Source of the DNA: Thermopetrobacter sp. TC1
GTDB lineage: Bacteria; Pseudomonadota; Alphaproteobacteria; Rhizobiales; Aestuariivirgaceae
Length of the DNA: 64,000 bases
Assembly: GCF_000746275.1 (NCBI RefSeq)
Contig: NZ_JQKX01000013.1
Span: 1-64,000 of the forward strand
Direction: 5' to 3'
Shown: one piece after another, positions 53,550 through 62,261 of the stretch
Layout: each line of letters opens with the position of its first letter
Position numbering within the stretch: position 1 is the stretch's first letter
Notes under the pieces: model-generated
The model's database searches: none
What the model saw: only the letters and a program-made list of their open reading frames with translations
Told to the model about the DNA's origin: nothing
Made by a program: the position numbers and the translations under genes

Positions 53550-53645
53550 CCTACACGACGCGTGCATCGTCATACCGTAGATCAGCCGGTATCTAAGGCC
53601 ACAAACGCATAAGTTTGCGGCCCGAGACCTAAGGTTTCCGCCCAA
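53550..53645. repeat. palindromic repeat family A, copy 3
   Basis: CCTACACGAC, then CGTCATACCGTAGATCAGCC, GGCCACAAACGCATAAG and GCGGCCCGAGACCTAAGG repeat the plan of the 50960 copy (CGTAGATCAGCC and a central CGCAT/GCGGCCCGAGA-like part), with changes in the right arm. It lies in the large sciP-mnmA spacer (53414-54272), which also carries family C at 53759. Confidence 0.6.
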
Positions 53646-53758
53646 GCGTGTCCAAGGAAGTTCAAGAAGCATGAGGTTGTCGTCTCATCGACCGTAGAAA
53701 AAAGACTTTCCACGAAATAGGGAGTGTTTGTTTAACTCATTGATAAATCATATAAAAA

Positions 53759-53968
53759 CGTCATTGCCGGACTTGTTCCGGCAATCCAGGGCCAGGAATG
53801 AGGTGTTTTTGGTGGGCGGTGGTGCTCACCAGCAGGCTTGATCTGAGCCGTATGCTTTTTTGAAAGGGGTTCCCTCTCTGAGGATAGAGCCTGGAAGAAC
53901 CGCTCTTGACTGCCATTACTGCATTCTTAAATCGCCCCTGGATGCCCGGGACAAGCCCGGGCATGACG
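53759..53968. repeat. 210-base dispersed element with long inverted ends (family C)
   Basis: The left end CGTCATTGCCGGACTTGTTC with CCGGCAATCCAGGG is matched, inverted, by CCCTGGATGCCCGGGACAAG and CCCGGGCATGACG on the right. Each end is a hairpin around an ACTTGT/ACAAG centre. This is a form widely found in intergenic DNA of alphaproteobacteria. The middle (about 140 bases) has no reading frame of note. The remainder of the spacer from 53970 to 54160 is AT-rich and shows no gene. Confidence 0.7.
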
Positions 53969-54272
53969 TAAGTGGTTGATATTCAATGTAAAAATAACAC
54001 TCCCCCAAGTTTTGAAAAGGGGGAAAATGCCTAGATAAAGGCATCTGTGTAGCATGTGATTAATCACCTTCCTCGTCGCGAAAATCATTTGCAACACACA
54101 AAGCAATTTAATTGGACACGACTGGGCTTTCGCCGGGGGGACGAGTAAGATGGCGACGTTATGTCGTTAGTATGGGAAACCGGGAGGCCTTGCTGCCTGA
54201 TGGCAGATGTGCGGTGCTTCTCCCGGGTGGTTAGGCGATTGATCCGGCACAGTGAAGGAGCCATTCACGACC

Positions 54273-55505
54273 ATGCCCCTTGATGAGGACATTCTGGCGC
54301 GGGTTCACGCCGCCATGGACCTGGACGGGACGGCCAGGGCGCACCGGGTGGTGGTGGCGATGTCGGGTGGTGTGGATTCCACCGTCACCGCCGGGCTTTT
54401 GAAGGCCGCGGGCTATGACGTGATCGGCATGACCATGCGCCTGTATGAAGACGCAGGCGAAGAGGCCTGCCGCCGCTCCTGCTGTGCCGGGCGGGATATT
54501 GTGGATGCGCGCCTTGCTGCCGATAAGCTGGGCATTCCGCATTACGTTCTGGATCTGGAAGAGGTGTTTCGCGAGAAGGTGATTGAGGCCTTTGCCGAAT
54601 CCTATCTCGCCGGGGAGACGCCTATCCCTTGTGTGGAATGCAACAAGCATCTGAAGTTCGATGCGCTGCTGGCGCGGGCCGAGGCGCTGGGTGCTTCTGC
54701 CCTGGTGACAGGGCATTACGTGGAATCGCGAAGGATCAATGATGCGGGCGGGCGGCGCGGGCTGTTCACGCCGCGGGACATGAGCCGGGATCAGAGCTAT
54801 TTTCTTTTCGCAACGACACAGGCGCAGATCGATACCCTGCGTTTTCCTCTGGCCTCTTTCACCAAGGCGGAGGTGCGGCGCATCGCGGCCGCGCTGGGCC
54901 TGATGCGGGCGGCGGAAAAGCCGGCCAGTCAGGACATCTGTTTCGTGCCCTCAGGGGGTTATCGCAAGCTTCTGGAAAGGCTGCGGCCCGACGCTCTGGT
55001 GCCCGGGCCAATCGTGCACGTGAACGGGCGTGTGCTCGGCACGCATCAGGGGATTGCCCTGTTCACCATAGGACAGCGGCGGGGCCTGGGCGTGGCGCTG
55101 GGCGAGCCGCTTTATGTCGTGGGCATCGATGCGGCGCGGCACACGGTGATCGTGGGGCCAAAGGAGGCGCTGGCGGTGTCGGAGATGGTCCTGCGGGATG
55201 TCAACTGGCTGGGGGATGTGCCGCTGCCGAGCGCGGATGCGCCGCTTTCGCTTCATGTGAAGATCCGCTCAACGCGCCCGGCGCGGCCTGCCTGTGTCTG
55301 GCGGGATGAGCAGGGGCGGGTGCGCGTGCGTCTGGCCGAGCCCGATCATGGCGTCTCGCCGGGACAGGCCTGTGTCTTCTACGAAGGCCCAGGAGCGGGA
55401 AAGCGCATTCTTGGCGGCGGCATCATTGATGCCACAGTGGTGCCATGGTTATCGGAACAATCCGGGGTGAATCGCGCGGGGCACGCTGCGCGAGCCTTCT
55501 TATGA
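54273..55505 (+). CDS. mnmA: tRNA-specific 2-thiouridylase MnmA
   Basis: MnmA uses ATP and persulfide sulfur to thiolate U34 of Glu, Gln and Lys tRNAs. The PP-loop is [22 protein letters not shown]. The catalytic cysteines are in [19 protein letters not shown] and [31 protein letters not shown] starts the central domain, and the C-terminal beta-barrel ([13 protein letters not shown]) is present. 410 residues. ATG 54273 ([11 protein letters not shown]) is taken as start, with AAGGAG 13 bases upstream; a GTG at 54252 is possible. It requires a sulfur donor, tying it to cellular sulfur trafficking. Confidence 0.96.
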   Translation: MPLDEDILARVHAAMDLDGTARAHRVVVAMSGGVDSTVTAGLLKAAGYDVIGMTMRLYEDAGEEACRRSCCAGRDIVDARLAADKLGIPHYVLDLEEVFREKVIEAFAESYLAGETPIPCVECNKHLKFDALLARAEALGASALVTGHYVESRRINDAGGRRGLFTPRDMSRDQSYFLFATTQAQIDTLRFPLASFTKAEVRRIAAALGLMRAAEKPASQDICFVPSGGYRKLLERLRPDALVPGPIVHVNGRVLGTHQGIALFTIGQRRGLGVALGEPLYVVGIDAARHTVIVGPKEALAVSEMVLRDVNWLGDVPLPSADAPLSLHVKIRSTRPARPACVWRDEQGRVRVRLAEPDHGVSPGQACVFYEGPGAGKRILGGGIIDATVVPWLSEQSGVNRAGHAARAFL

Positions 55506-55709
55506 TTTCATTGCATCAGCATTTTGTCCGGGTGCGTGACAATCTTAAAAAGCGGCAAGGCCGGCCGGCGGCGTTTGCATCGTTCGTCGCATGCGTGTAG
55601 AGTGCGCCTTGGTTTGAAATGCCACGAGGCTGCACATCCGGGGGTTCTGGCGCCATGTTCTGGCGCCTTTTCACGAGCCGCCGGGCGAGGGGAGCAGCGG
55701 GAGGTCGAA

Positions 55710-56408
55710 TTGACGGAACAGCGACTGGTTGAGATGGGCGAGCACGCCGTGAAAAAGGCCTATGCGCGGTGGGCGCCCATCTATGACTTCACCTTTGGCA
55801 TCATCGCAGATTCCGGCCGCAAGCGGGCCGTGCGCCACATCAATTCGCTGCCGCCCGGCCGGGTGCTGGAGGTTGGCGTCGGCACCGGCATTTCCCTTCC
55901 CAGCTACAAGCCGGAACACCGGATTACCGGCATCGATCTCTCGCCGGAGATGCTGGCCAAGGCGCGTGAACGGGTGCGCAAGGCGCGGCTTGAAAACGTC
56001 GAGGCCATCCTGGAGATGGACGCGGCGGACATGAGCGCCTTTGAGGATGATTCCTTCGATGTGGTCGTGGCCATGTATGTGATGACGGTGGTGCCCGATC
56101 CGGTGAAGGTGATGAAGGAGCTGGAGCGCGTCTGCCGCACGGGGGGCGAGGTGATTGTCGTCAATCATTTCAGCCAGGAAAAGGGCCTTCGCGGCACGCT
56201 GGAGAAAGGCATGGCCCGTTTCGCCGAGGATCTGGGCTGGCGGCCGGAATTTCCCAAGGATACCATCCTCGTGTGTGACCGGCTGAAGCTCGTGGACGAG
56301 GAGCAGCTCAAGCCCTTCGGCCTGTTCACGATGATGCGCTTCAAGAAAATGACCTGCGCACCGGAACAGGACGTGGCCACGCTCTCAAGCCGGGTGGCCG
56401 CGCAATAG
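55710..56408 (+). CDS. phosphatidylethanolamine N-methyltransferase-like (PmtA type)
   Basis: A class I methyltransferase. KKAYARWAPIYDFTFGIIADSGRKRAVRHINSLPPGRVLEVGVGTGISLPSY is the N-terminal core of the Rhodobacter-type PmtA family; ITGIDLSPEMLAKARERV and DVVVAMYVMTVVPDPVKVMKEL follow. Members methylate phosphatidylethanolamine toward phosphatidylcholine at the membrane surface. The start is taken as TTG at 55710 because GGGAGG lies five bases upstream; an ATG at 55734 gives a protein eight residues shorter. 232 residues. The upstream part of the longer frame has no homology. Confidence 0.82.
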   Translation: MTEQRLVEMGEHAVKKAYARWAPIYDFTFGIIADSGRKRAVRHINSLPPGRVLEVGVGTGISLPSYKPEHRITGIDLSPEMLAKARERVRKARLENVEAILEMDAADMSAFEDDSFDVVVAMYVMTVVPDPVKVMKELERVCRTGGEVIVVNHFSQEKGLRGTLEKGMARFAEDLGWRPEFPKDTILVCDRLKLVDEEQLKPFGLFTMMRFKKMTCAPEQDVATLSSRVAAQ

Positions 56409-56464
56409 GGCTGGCGCGGGCGTTTTGCCCGGGAAACAGAGCCAATGCGCGAATGAAAGGCACG

Positions 56465-56552
56465 CTACGCGCCCCCCGCATCGTCATGCCGTTGATCAGC
56501 CGGAAATTTAAGGCCATAAATGCATGCGTTTGCCGCAGGGGGCCTGTTTTTT
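56465..56552. repeat. palindromic repeat family A, copy 4 (divergent)
   Basis: GCATCGTCATGCCGTTGATCAGCCGG followed by AAGGCCATAAATGCATGCG and TTTGCCGCA parallels the 53550 copy (GCATCGTCATACCGTAGATCAGCCGG; AAGGCCACAAACGCATAAG; TTTGCGGCC). It lies between the PmtA-like gene and the DUF2207-like gene, in a gap with no other feature. Confidence 0.55.
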
Positions 56553-56634
56553 ATCAGGGTGGCGCAAAAGATAACGATGTCATGGTGTTTTTGAGTGCCG
56601 AAAGAGCGTTGCATGTTGGGCTGTTTCGGCAAAC

Positions 56635-58008
56635 TCATTGATTTAACGAACCATAAGTCCCGGCAGGATTGACCGTTGTGCGTGGGATCATTTCGGTTTG
56701 CTGGTGTCCGCCGATGACAGGGCTGTTCGGTTGCAGCGGAAACGCACCTTTTCCTGCCTGCTGTGGATTGATCTCAGGAAAATTGGCCTGGGAGCGTTCC
56801 ACGCCATAATTCGCTTCCATCGGAGGCAACCACTTCCTGAAGGCGCTTGTCCATTCCTGTTCCACGCCGAGGGCAACAGCCCAAGGGAGCAGCGCCTGAT
56901 ACTTCGAGGCGGACATGGGCCGCGCAGACAGATGCATGGCCTGATGCGGATGATGCCCCGCCGTTGATTTCAAGAACATGCGCAGTCCTTCCAGCTCATC
57001 GAGCAAGCGGCGGGCCTCTGGTGTAGGACGCGGAAGCAGGTACCAGGCCGCCATGATGACGGATGGAAGCACCAGAAGTACAAGAAACAAAGATAGATAT
57101 TCTAATAGGAAATTTTTATTACTTTCTTTTATTATTAGGGGGTCCATTGGAATATTGGGAAGCAATATAAAAAACATAATAAATAAAGTTACAAGCAAGA
57201 CAAGAATGGCATGAAAATTATTCGCTTTGTGCCCAAAAGATTGCATAATGAATTTGATTATGCGATATATAAATGGAGATATACCTATTGATGCAAAAAA
57301 CAATCCAAGACGAAGGATAAACAGTCCTGAATGTATTTTTAAAATGTAAGATATATCAAAAAATATAAATACAAGAGAGATTATAACTGCAATAATTATT
57401 CCAGCTTTTATAATATTAGAATTTTTGTCAATAAAGTGTTTTTCAATATAAGTATTTAATTCACGGCCAAATCTTTTTCTTATATCTTTGGCCAATTTCG
57501 ATTTGCGCTTATCCAGTATGAGCTGATTTTCATCGGAAAACAGTATTTTCATCAGCTGTTGTTCCTCAGGTGGAAGCGTAGTATCCGCTTGTTTGAGTTG
57601 TATTAGGCGGGTTTCATCGGTCTTTCGTTTTATGCCGATGTATCTTTTCGTTGCCAGCGAAACGAGTGCGGTGGTGAAGGCCCGATGCGTATCGGGCACT
57701 TTGCGCCAGACCACGTCTTTCAGGAAAACCGCCTGTGCCGGACTCAGGTTCTCTGGCGGCTCCCAGCGTAGTGCAATGGCCGCGGGGGAGGGATTGCGGC
57801 CGGCAAGCCACCACGCAGTTGCATATATGGCGATTACTGCCGCTGTGCCTGATACCACCCAAACGAACAAAATTTTAGGAGAGGGTGTGGGCAAGTCGAA
57901 GTTGTCTGTGACAAAAGAGTGTATTTCTAAAATAAGAAACACGATAAGCATCGATCCCATCATAATGATCTCGAATATGACCGGTCGATTTGAACGGCTC
58001 TTTTTCAT
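56635..58008 (-). CDS. DUF2207-like membrane protein lacking the usual N-terminal domain
   Basis: 457 residues with about six membrane helices. The segment ALRWEPPENLSPAQAVFLKDVVWRKVPDTHRAFTTALVSLATKRYIGI is characteristic of the cytoplasmic part of DUF2207 (YciQ-like) proteins. The large N-terminal extracytoplasmic DUF2207 domain is missing: the protein begins with a single helix and joins the core at once. AGGAGG at the proper distance before 58008 shows that this is the real start. Bases 57050-57500 are very AT-rich and use codons unlike the neighbours, which suggests acquisition or relaxed selection. The C-terminal region ends in a low-complexity Gln/Asn/Pro tail. Confidence 0.7.
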   Translation of the reverse strand: MKKSRSNRPVIFEIIMMGSMLIVFLILEIHSFVTDNFDLPTPSPKILFVWVVSGTAAVIAIYATAWWLAGRNPSPAAIALRWEPPENLSPAQAVFLKDVVWRKVPDTHRAFTTALVSLATKRYIGIKRKTDETRLIQLKQADTTLPPEEQQLMKILFSDENQLILDKRKSKLAKDIRKRFGRELNTYIEKHFIDKNSNIIKAGIIIAVIISLVFIFFDISYILKIHSGLFILRLGLFFASIGISPFIYRIIKFIMQSFGHKANNFHAILVLLVTLFIMFFILLPNIPMDPLIIKESNKNFLLEYLSLFLVLLVLPSVIMAAWYLLPRPTPEARRLLDELEGLRMFLKSTAGHHPHQAMHLSARPMSASKYQALLPWAVALGVEQEWTSAFRKWLPPMEANYGVERSQANFPEINPQQAGKGAFPLQPNSPVIGGHQQTEMIPRTTVNPAGTYGSLNQ

Positions 58009-58230
58009 GATATCCTCCTAATGTTTTGTCTGATTATGATTGATGTCCTAAATGCACTTTCGGTGTCTGCCGCTGATTTTCAGCCTCCATCACGAAATAT
58101 TTAATTTTTTTCACAGCCATGACTTGCCTTTATCGTATGTCCCTTACGTAAGGTTGAGCTTAAGGAAAAAAAGAAAATGAAAAGAAAACGAGCCGTGCTG
58201 TTTGGTCAGTGCGGCCCGTTCGAGACTTTG

Positions 58231-58345
58231 GGATGCGTCCTTGTAAAATTCGACGCGCATATTCTGACGGCTGGAATCTTCGCGTCATCTTGTTGGCTTT
58301 TTGTGCATGGAAAGCCTTGGTTATTCTCTGCGGACGAAAAAGAGC
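58231..58345. repeat. degenerate copy of the 22217 MITE-like element
   Basis: GGATGCGTCCTTGTAAAATTCGACGCGC and, further on, TTGGTTATTCTCTGCGGACGAAAA align with GGGCGTGTCCTCATAAAATCCGACGTGCC and TTGGCTATTCCCTGCGGGCGAAAA of the element at 22217. The right terminus is missing or decayed. The spacer 58009-58407 is otherwise AT-rich on the DUF2207 side and carries the terminator below. Confidence 0.55.
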
Positions 58346-58352
58346 AGCCCGT

Positions 58353-58381
58353 TAAAGAAAAGGGCTGCCCGCGGGCAGCCC
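58353..58381 (-). terminator. terminator downstream of the redoxin gene
   Basis: A perfect 20-base palindrome (58362-58381; arms GGGCTGCC and GGCAGCCC around CGCG) lies 26 bases beyond the stop codon of the redoxin gene. On the minus strand it is followed by TTTTCTTT, as expected for a rho-independent terminator. Confidence 0.88.
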
Positions 58382-58407
58382 CTTGTGTTTGAAAGGTTTT
58401 CTTCTTT

Positions 58408-58998
58408 TCAGCATCCGCGGCCGGCGGCCAGGGAGAAGGGGTCGTTGCCGGGCTTCCACTTGATGGAGCAGCCCATGGACGGCACCTGATCCTTCGGGCC
58501 CTGGCCGGTTTCGGCGACCTGCATCATGGCCTCGAACAGTTCGCGACGGGCATCCGGCGCGGCCGGTTCCTTGCGGGATTCATCAAGACGGCCGCGATAC
58601 TGAAGCTCGCGGTTGGCATTGAAGCCGAAGAAGTCCGGCGTGCACACCGCGCCGTAACGCTTCGCCACCTCCTGGGTCTCGTCATAGAGGTAGGGGAAGG
58701 GAAAGCCGTGCTTTTCGGCGAACTTTTTCATGTTCTCGAAGGAGTCTTCCGGATACTGCTCGGCATCATTGGAAGAGATGGCGACAAAGCCGATGCCGTT
58801 GGCCATCAGCTCCTTGGCATCACGCACGAGACGGTCGACAATGGCCTTCACATAGGGGCAGTGGTTGCAGATGAAGACAACCACCGTGCCCTTTTCGCCA
58901 GCGATGTCATCAAAGGTGTAGGTCTTGCCATCGACGCCGGGCAGTTCGAAATCCGGCGCTTTCCAGCCAAAATCGCAGATGGGTGCCTGTGCGGCCAT
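58408..58998 (-). CDS. thioredoxin-fold redoxin (peroxiredoxin-like)
   Basis: 196 residues. The AhpC/TSA-like redoxin domain has APDFELPGVDGKTYTFDDI, then VVVFICNHCPYVKAIVDRL, whose CNHC sits at the active-site position of thioredoxin-like proteins. GFVAISSNDAEQYPEDSFENMKKF and a C-terminal GC motif (AAGRGC) follow. The family of small cytoplasmic CNHCPYVK redoxins is widespread; the substrate is unknown. There is no signal peptide. The region upstream contains family D repeat and the rpiA gene. Confidence 0.85.
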   Translation of the reverse strand: MAAQAPICDFGWKAPDFELPGVDGKTYTFDDIAGEKGTVVVFICNHCPYVKAIVDRLVRDAKELMANGIGFVAISSNDAEQYPEDSFENMKKFAEKHGFPFPYLYDETQEVAKRYGAVCTPDFFGFNANRELQYRGRLDESRKEPAAPDARRELFEAMMQVAETGQGPKDQVPSMGCSIKWKPGNDPFSLAAGRGC

Positions 58999-59071
58999 GG
59001 TTTCTTGCTCCCTGCTTCGTTCCCTGTGTGCCAGAAGTTGAAACTAAAATTCGCCTATTGGCGAATTTTCA

Positions 59072-59152
59072 CACCACCCACCGCCCCGCGCCCCCGCCCA
59101 ACCACCCAATATTGTGTGTGCTCAGGGTGCCTGGGCTGGGACGCAGGGCGGT
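59072..59152. repeat. G/C-rich hairpin repeat, copy 2 (family D)
   Basis: ACCACCCACCGCCCCGCG is identical to 17751-17768. Here the right arm GGGACGCAGGGCGGT complements the left ACCGCCCCGCGCCCC imperfectly, making a long hairpin. It lies between the redoxin start and the rpiA stop, where no gene is seen. Confidence 0.5.
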
Positions 59153-59271
59153 TTGATGCATGTTTTGTTTAAAACGCCTTGCATCCGTTCAGTCTTTTTG
59201 CAGACGCCTTTTCATCACGCAATCCGCCCTGCGCCGTTCATCCATCCGGCGGGAAAGGCGCGGTGGGGCTT

Positions 59272-59973
59272 TCATGCGTTCAAGGTCTGCACGCCTTCCT
59301 CGGTGGCGACAAGGGCGGTGGTGGCAATGCCGACAAAAAGGCCCTGTTCCACGACGCCGGGAATGGCAATCAGCGCCTCGGCGAGGGCGGCCGGCTGATC
59401 AATATGGCCGAGATGACAGTCCACGATGAGGCCGCCGTTGTCGGTGATGAAGGGCTGGCCATCCTTTTCGCGGATTTTCAGCTCGCCAGAGAGGCCAAGC
59501 GCGTCCAGCACGCGGCGGATCTTGAGGATCGTGGCCTGCGCGCCGAAGGGCAGGATCTCCACCGGCAGCGGAAAGCGGCCGAAGGTTTCCGCCGTCATCA
59601 GCTTGGTGGAATCGGCGATGACCACCATGCGGGCGGAAGAGGCGGCCACGATCTTCTCACGGGTGAGTGCCCCGCCGCCACCCTTGATGAGCACAAGGCC
59701 ATCGGGATGGATTTCATCGGCACCGTCCACGGTCACGTCCAGCTCCGGCAGATCATCGAGCGCGGCCAGAGGGATGCCAAGGGCGCGGGCGCGCTCTTCC
59801 GATGCGATGGATGTGGGCACGCAGGTGACGTTCAGCCCGGCGCGCACCTTTTCGCCGAGTGCATCGATGAAATAGTTGGCTGTGGATCCGGTGCCCAGCC
59901 CCACCTTCATGCCGTCCTCGATATAGGCGAGGGCCGCTTCCGCGGCGGCCTTCTTCTGAGCCTCGATATCCAT
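59272..59973 (-). CDS. rpiA: ribose-5-phosphate isomerase A
   Basis: RpiA interconverts ribose-5-phosphate and ribulose-5-phosphate (pentose phosphate pathway, Calvin cycle). Family segments are clear: VGLGTGSTANYFIDALG, DVTVDGADEIHPDGLVLIKGGGGALTREKIVA, FGRFPLPVEILPFG and ITDNGGLIVDCHLGHIDQPAAL. 233 residues. The start MDIEAQKKAAA (59973) fits the family; GGAGGGG is 12 bases upstream. The open frame continues upstream but has no homology. Confidence 0.95.
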   Translation of the reverse strand: MDIEAQKKAAAEAALAYIEDGMKVGLGTGSTANYFIDALGEKVRAGLNVTCVPTSIASEERARALGIPLAALDDLPELDVTVDGADEIHPDGLVLIKGGGGALTREKIVAASSARMVVIADSTKLMTAETFGRFPLPVEILPFGAQATILKIRRVLDALGLSGELKIREKDGQPFITDNGGLIVDCHLGHIDQPAALAEALIAIPGVVEQGLFVGIATTALVATEEGVQTLNA

Positions 59974-60238
59974 GATCGTCGCTTCCCCTCCTGTCTGGTT
60001 CGTTGAAAGGTCAGGGCGAATGTTCATGCAAGCCTTACCGCTTGACCCATGGTCATAGCAGGCCGGAAATGGGCTGGCAAAGCGATGTGATGCCCCATGG
60101 GCCATCGCCTGCGGCCTGCGGGAAAAATCGGCGCGCGCGAAAGCGAAAAGGGCTTGACTAGAGGCCGCCCGCCTTCCTATATCGCCAGTGCATCGCCGCT
60201 TGCACATGCCAAGACGTTGCCGGCGGTGCACCGTGCAT

Positions 60239-60315
60239 GGCGGGGTAGCTCAGTTGGTTAGAGCAGCGGAATCATAATCCGCGTGTCGGGGGTTCGAGTC
60301 CCTCCCCCGCTACCA
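60239..60315 (+). tRNA. tRNA-Met (anticodon CAT)
   Basis: A 77-base cloverleaf: acceptor strands GGCGGGG and CCCCGCT, D arm GCTCAGTTGGTTAGAGC, anticodon stem/loop CGGAATCATAATCCG with CAT, T arm GGGGGTTCGAGTCCCTC and an encoded CCA. The sequence is of the elongator Met type. Lysidine-modified Ile2 tRNA also has CAT but differs in the anticodon-stem sequence. Confidence 0.93.
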
Positions 60316-60689
60316 TCGATACCGGTCCGGCACGCCCTTCCTTTCCTTTCAGTTCCCCTCCTTCCTCCGAACAGGTGTTCGGATACGCTACGTGTTTCCG
60401 TGAAATTCGGCATCCTCGGCGTGATTCGGCCGAACAGGGGTGTTTTTTGCCCGGCGCTTTTCCCTGACAGGGAACAGGCGGAGAATCTAGGGGCAAAATC
60501 CGTTCTCTTGTGAGAGGGCGGAACTTCCTGCAGAATGCACCCGACCGGCCGGCAGCGGGGAGCAGGCCCTGAAAACACACAATCAAGAAAACGGGCCCCG
60601 GGAAGAGGCCATTCCCCGGCCTTTCCCTCTTCCTGTTGCACAGGCCGGCAGGAAACGTTCGGTCAGGATCAGAGCAGGAGGGTGCATTC
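60316..60689. other. spacer upstream of the FCSD-like module
   Basis: No gene is seen in these 374 bases. A weak promoter-like pair TTGTGA (60508-60513) and CAGAAT (60531-60536), spaced by 17 bases, could drive the FCSD-Rieske-FCSD genes. The ribosome-binding site AGGAGGG ends about ten bases before the first ATG. Confidence 0.3.
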
Positions 60690-62051
60690 ATGGCGGAAAA
60701 GAAGACCACCGGCCGCAGGGCCGGGATGGACCGGCGTGACTTTCTGAAAACGGCCGGTCTTGCCGGCGCGGGTGCCGTTGCCGGGATGGGCGGCATTGTG
60801 GGATCGGCTGCACCTGCCGCGGCGGCCGTTGCCGGGCCGCTGGGGCGGGCTGCGGATCTGCCCCCGCGCAAGGGGCAGCGGGTCGTGGTCGTGGGCGGCG
60901 GCTGGTCCGGCCTGACCCTGGCCAAGTATCTCAAGAAGGCCAATGCCGATTTCGATGTCGTCCTTGTCGAACCCAATGCCATGTTCATGTCCTGCCCGCT
61001 GTCCAACCTGTGGCTGGGCGGCGTGATCGGCATTGACATCCTGCTGCATTCCTACGTGGAGGCTGCCCGCAACAACGGTTATGTCTGGCTGCAGGCCATG
61101 CTGGTGCAGCTCGACCGTGAAAAGCGCCGCGCATGGACCACGGCCGGCTATATCGATTACGACTACATCGTGCTGGCGCCGGGCATCGACTATGACTATC
61201 CCTCGCTGGGCGTGAAGGATCCGGCCGAGGCCGCCATAGTGGCGCAGGCCTATCCGGCAGCGTTCAAGCCCGGTTCCGAACACCTGTCGCTGAAGGAAAA
61301 GCTGGACAATTTCGAGGAAGGGACCTTCGTTCTCAATGTGCCGCCGGGCAACTATCGTTGTTTGCCGGGGCCCTATGAGCGCGCCTGCATGATCGCCTCC
61401 TATTTCAAGAAGGAAGGGATCAAGGGCAAGGTGCTGCTGCTGGACCCGAACGAAGAGCCGACGATCAAGGCAGAGGGCTTCCTGAAAGCCTTCGAGGAGC
61501 TTTACAAGGATGTGCTGGAATATCACACGGCCACGACGATCACGGGCGTGGACGTGGGCAAGAACCAGGTGATTACGGAATTCGGCGAGATTGAGTTTGC
61601 CGATGCCTCGCTCTATCCGCGGGTGCGGGCGGCCCGGCTCATTGAGGATCTGGGGCTCAATGATCCGAAAAGCCGGCAATATGAGGCGAAGATCGATCCG
61701 TTTTTCTACAACGTGCCGGGAGACCTGCACACCTATGTGACCGGCGATTCGCGTTCGCAGCCCTTCTCCAAATCCGGCAACACGGCCAATACGGAGGCGA
61801 AGGTCGTGGCAAAGATCATCGCCGCGCGTGCGGCCGGCAAGGAGCCGAAGTGGGAGAGCCCCAACACCATCTGCTATTCCATGGTGAACACCGATCCCAA
61901 CGAGTCCATCATGGTGGATGCCAAATACACGTTCACCAAGGACAAGGGCTGGGATTTCACGGATGTGAAACTGATCACGGAGCGCTCGCGGCAGTTGGGC
62001 AAGGCCAATATCGAATGGGGCAAGGGCCTTTATCGCGACATGTTCATGTGA
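60690..62051 (+). CDS. Tat-exported FCSD-like flavoprotein with a variant redox centre
   Basis: 453 residues. A Tat signal (MDRRDFLKTAG, then an Ala-rich segment) sends the folded protein to the periplasm. The FAD site is RVVVVGGGWSGLTLAKYLKK. The segment MSCPLSN (C102) aligns with TCYLSN of flavocytochrome c sulfide dehydrogenase, whose Cys binds FAD covalently. NYRCLPGPYERA (C224) aligns with the first redox cysteine. The second redox cysteine, in GDAC of FccB, is replaced by GDSR at residues 352-355, so the usual redox disulfide cannot form. The C-terminal NTICYSMVNTDP is typical of the FCSD domain. No FccA cytochrome gene is adjacent; a Rieske gene follows. Confidence 0.85.
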   Translation: MAEKKTTGRRAGMDRRDFLKTAGLAGAGAVAGMGGIVGSAAPAAAAVAGPLGRAADLPPRKGQRVVVVGGGWSGLTLAKYLKKANADFDVVLVEPNAMFMSCPLSNLWLGGVIGIDILLHSYVEAARNNGYVWLQAMLVQLDREKRRAWTTAGYIDYDYIVLAPGIDYDYPSLGVKDPAEAAIVAQAYPAAFKPGSEHLSLKEKLDNFEEGTFVLNVPPGNYRCLPGPYERACMIASYFKKEGIKGKVLLLDPNEEPTIKAEGFLKAFEELYKDVLEYHTATTITGVDVGKNQVITEFGEIEFADASLYPRVRAARLIEDLGLNDPKSRQYEAKIDPFFYNVPGDLHTYVTGDSRSQPFSKSGNTANTEAKVVAKIIAARAAGKEPKWESPNTICYSMVNTDPNESIMVDAKYTFTKDKGWDFTDVKLITERSRQLGKANIEWGKGLYRDMFM

Positions 62052-62261
62052 ACGGACGCGGCATGCATGAACACAGGTGCTTGATTGAGGGCCCATGCCG
62101 TCCGGCCGGGTGCGGGGCGTGTCTGCAACACGCAGACAGGAAAGAGGCGGCGGCGTTGCGCGGATGGGTGCTCGTCGCCGTCTCTTTCAGGGGGTTTTCC
62201 CGCGTTCATCCGGAGGCGGCGGGCGCCGGGACGGGGAGAGAGAAGAAGACGGGATGGTGAC

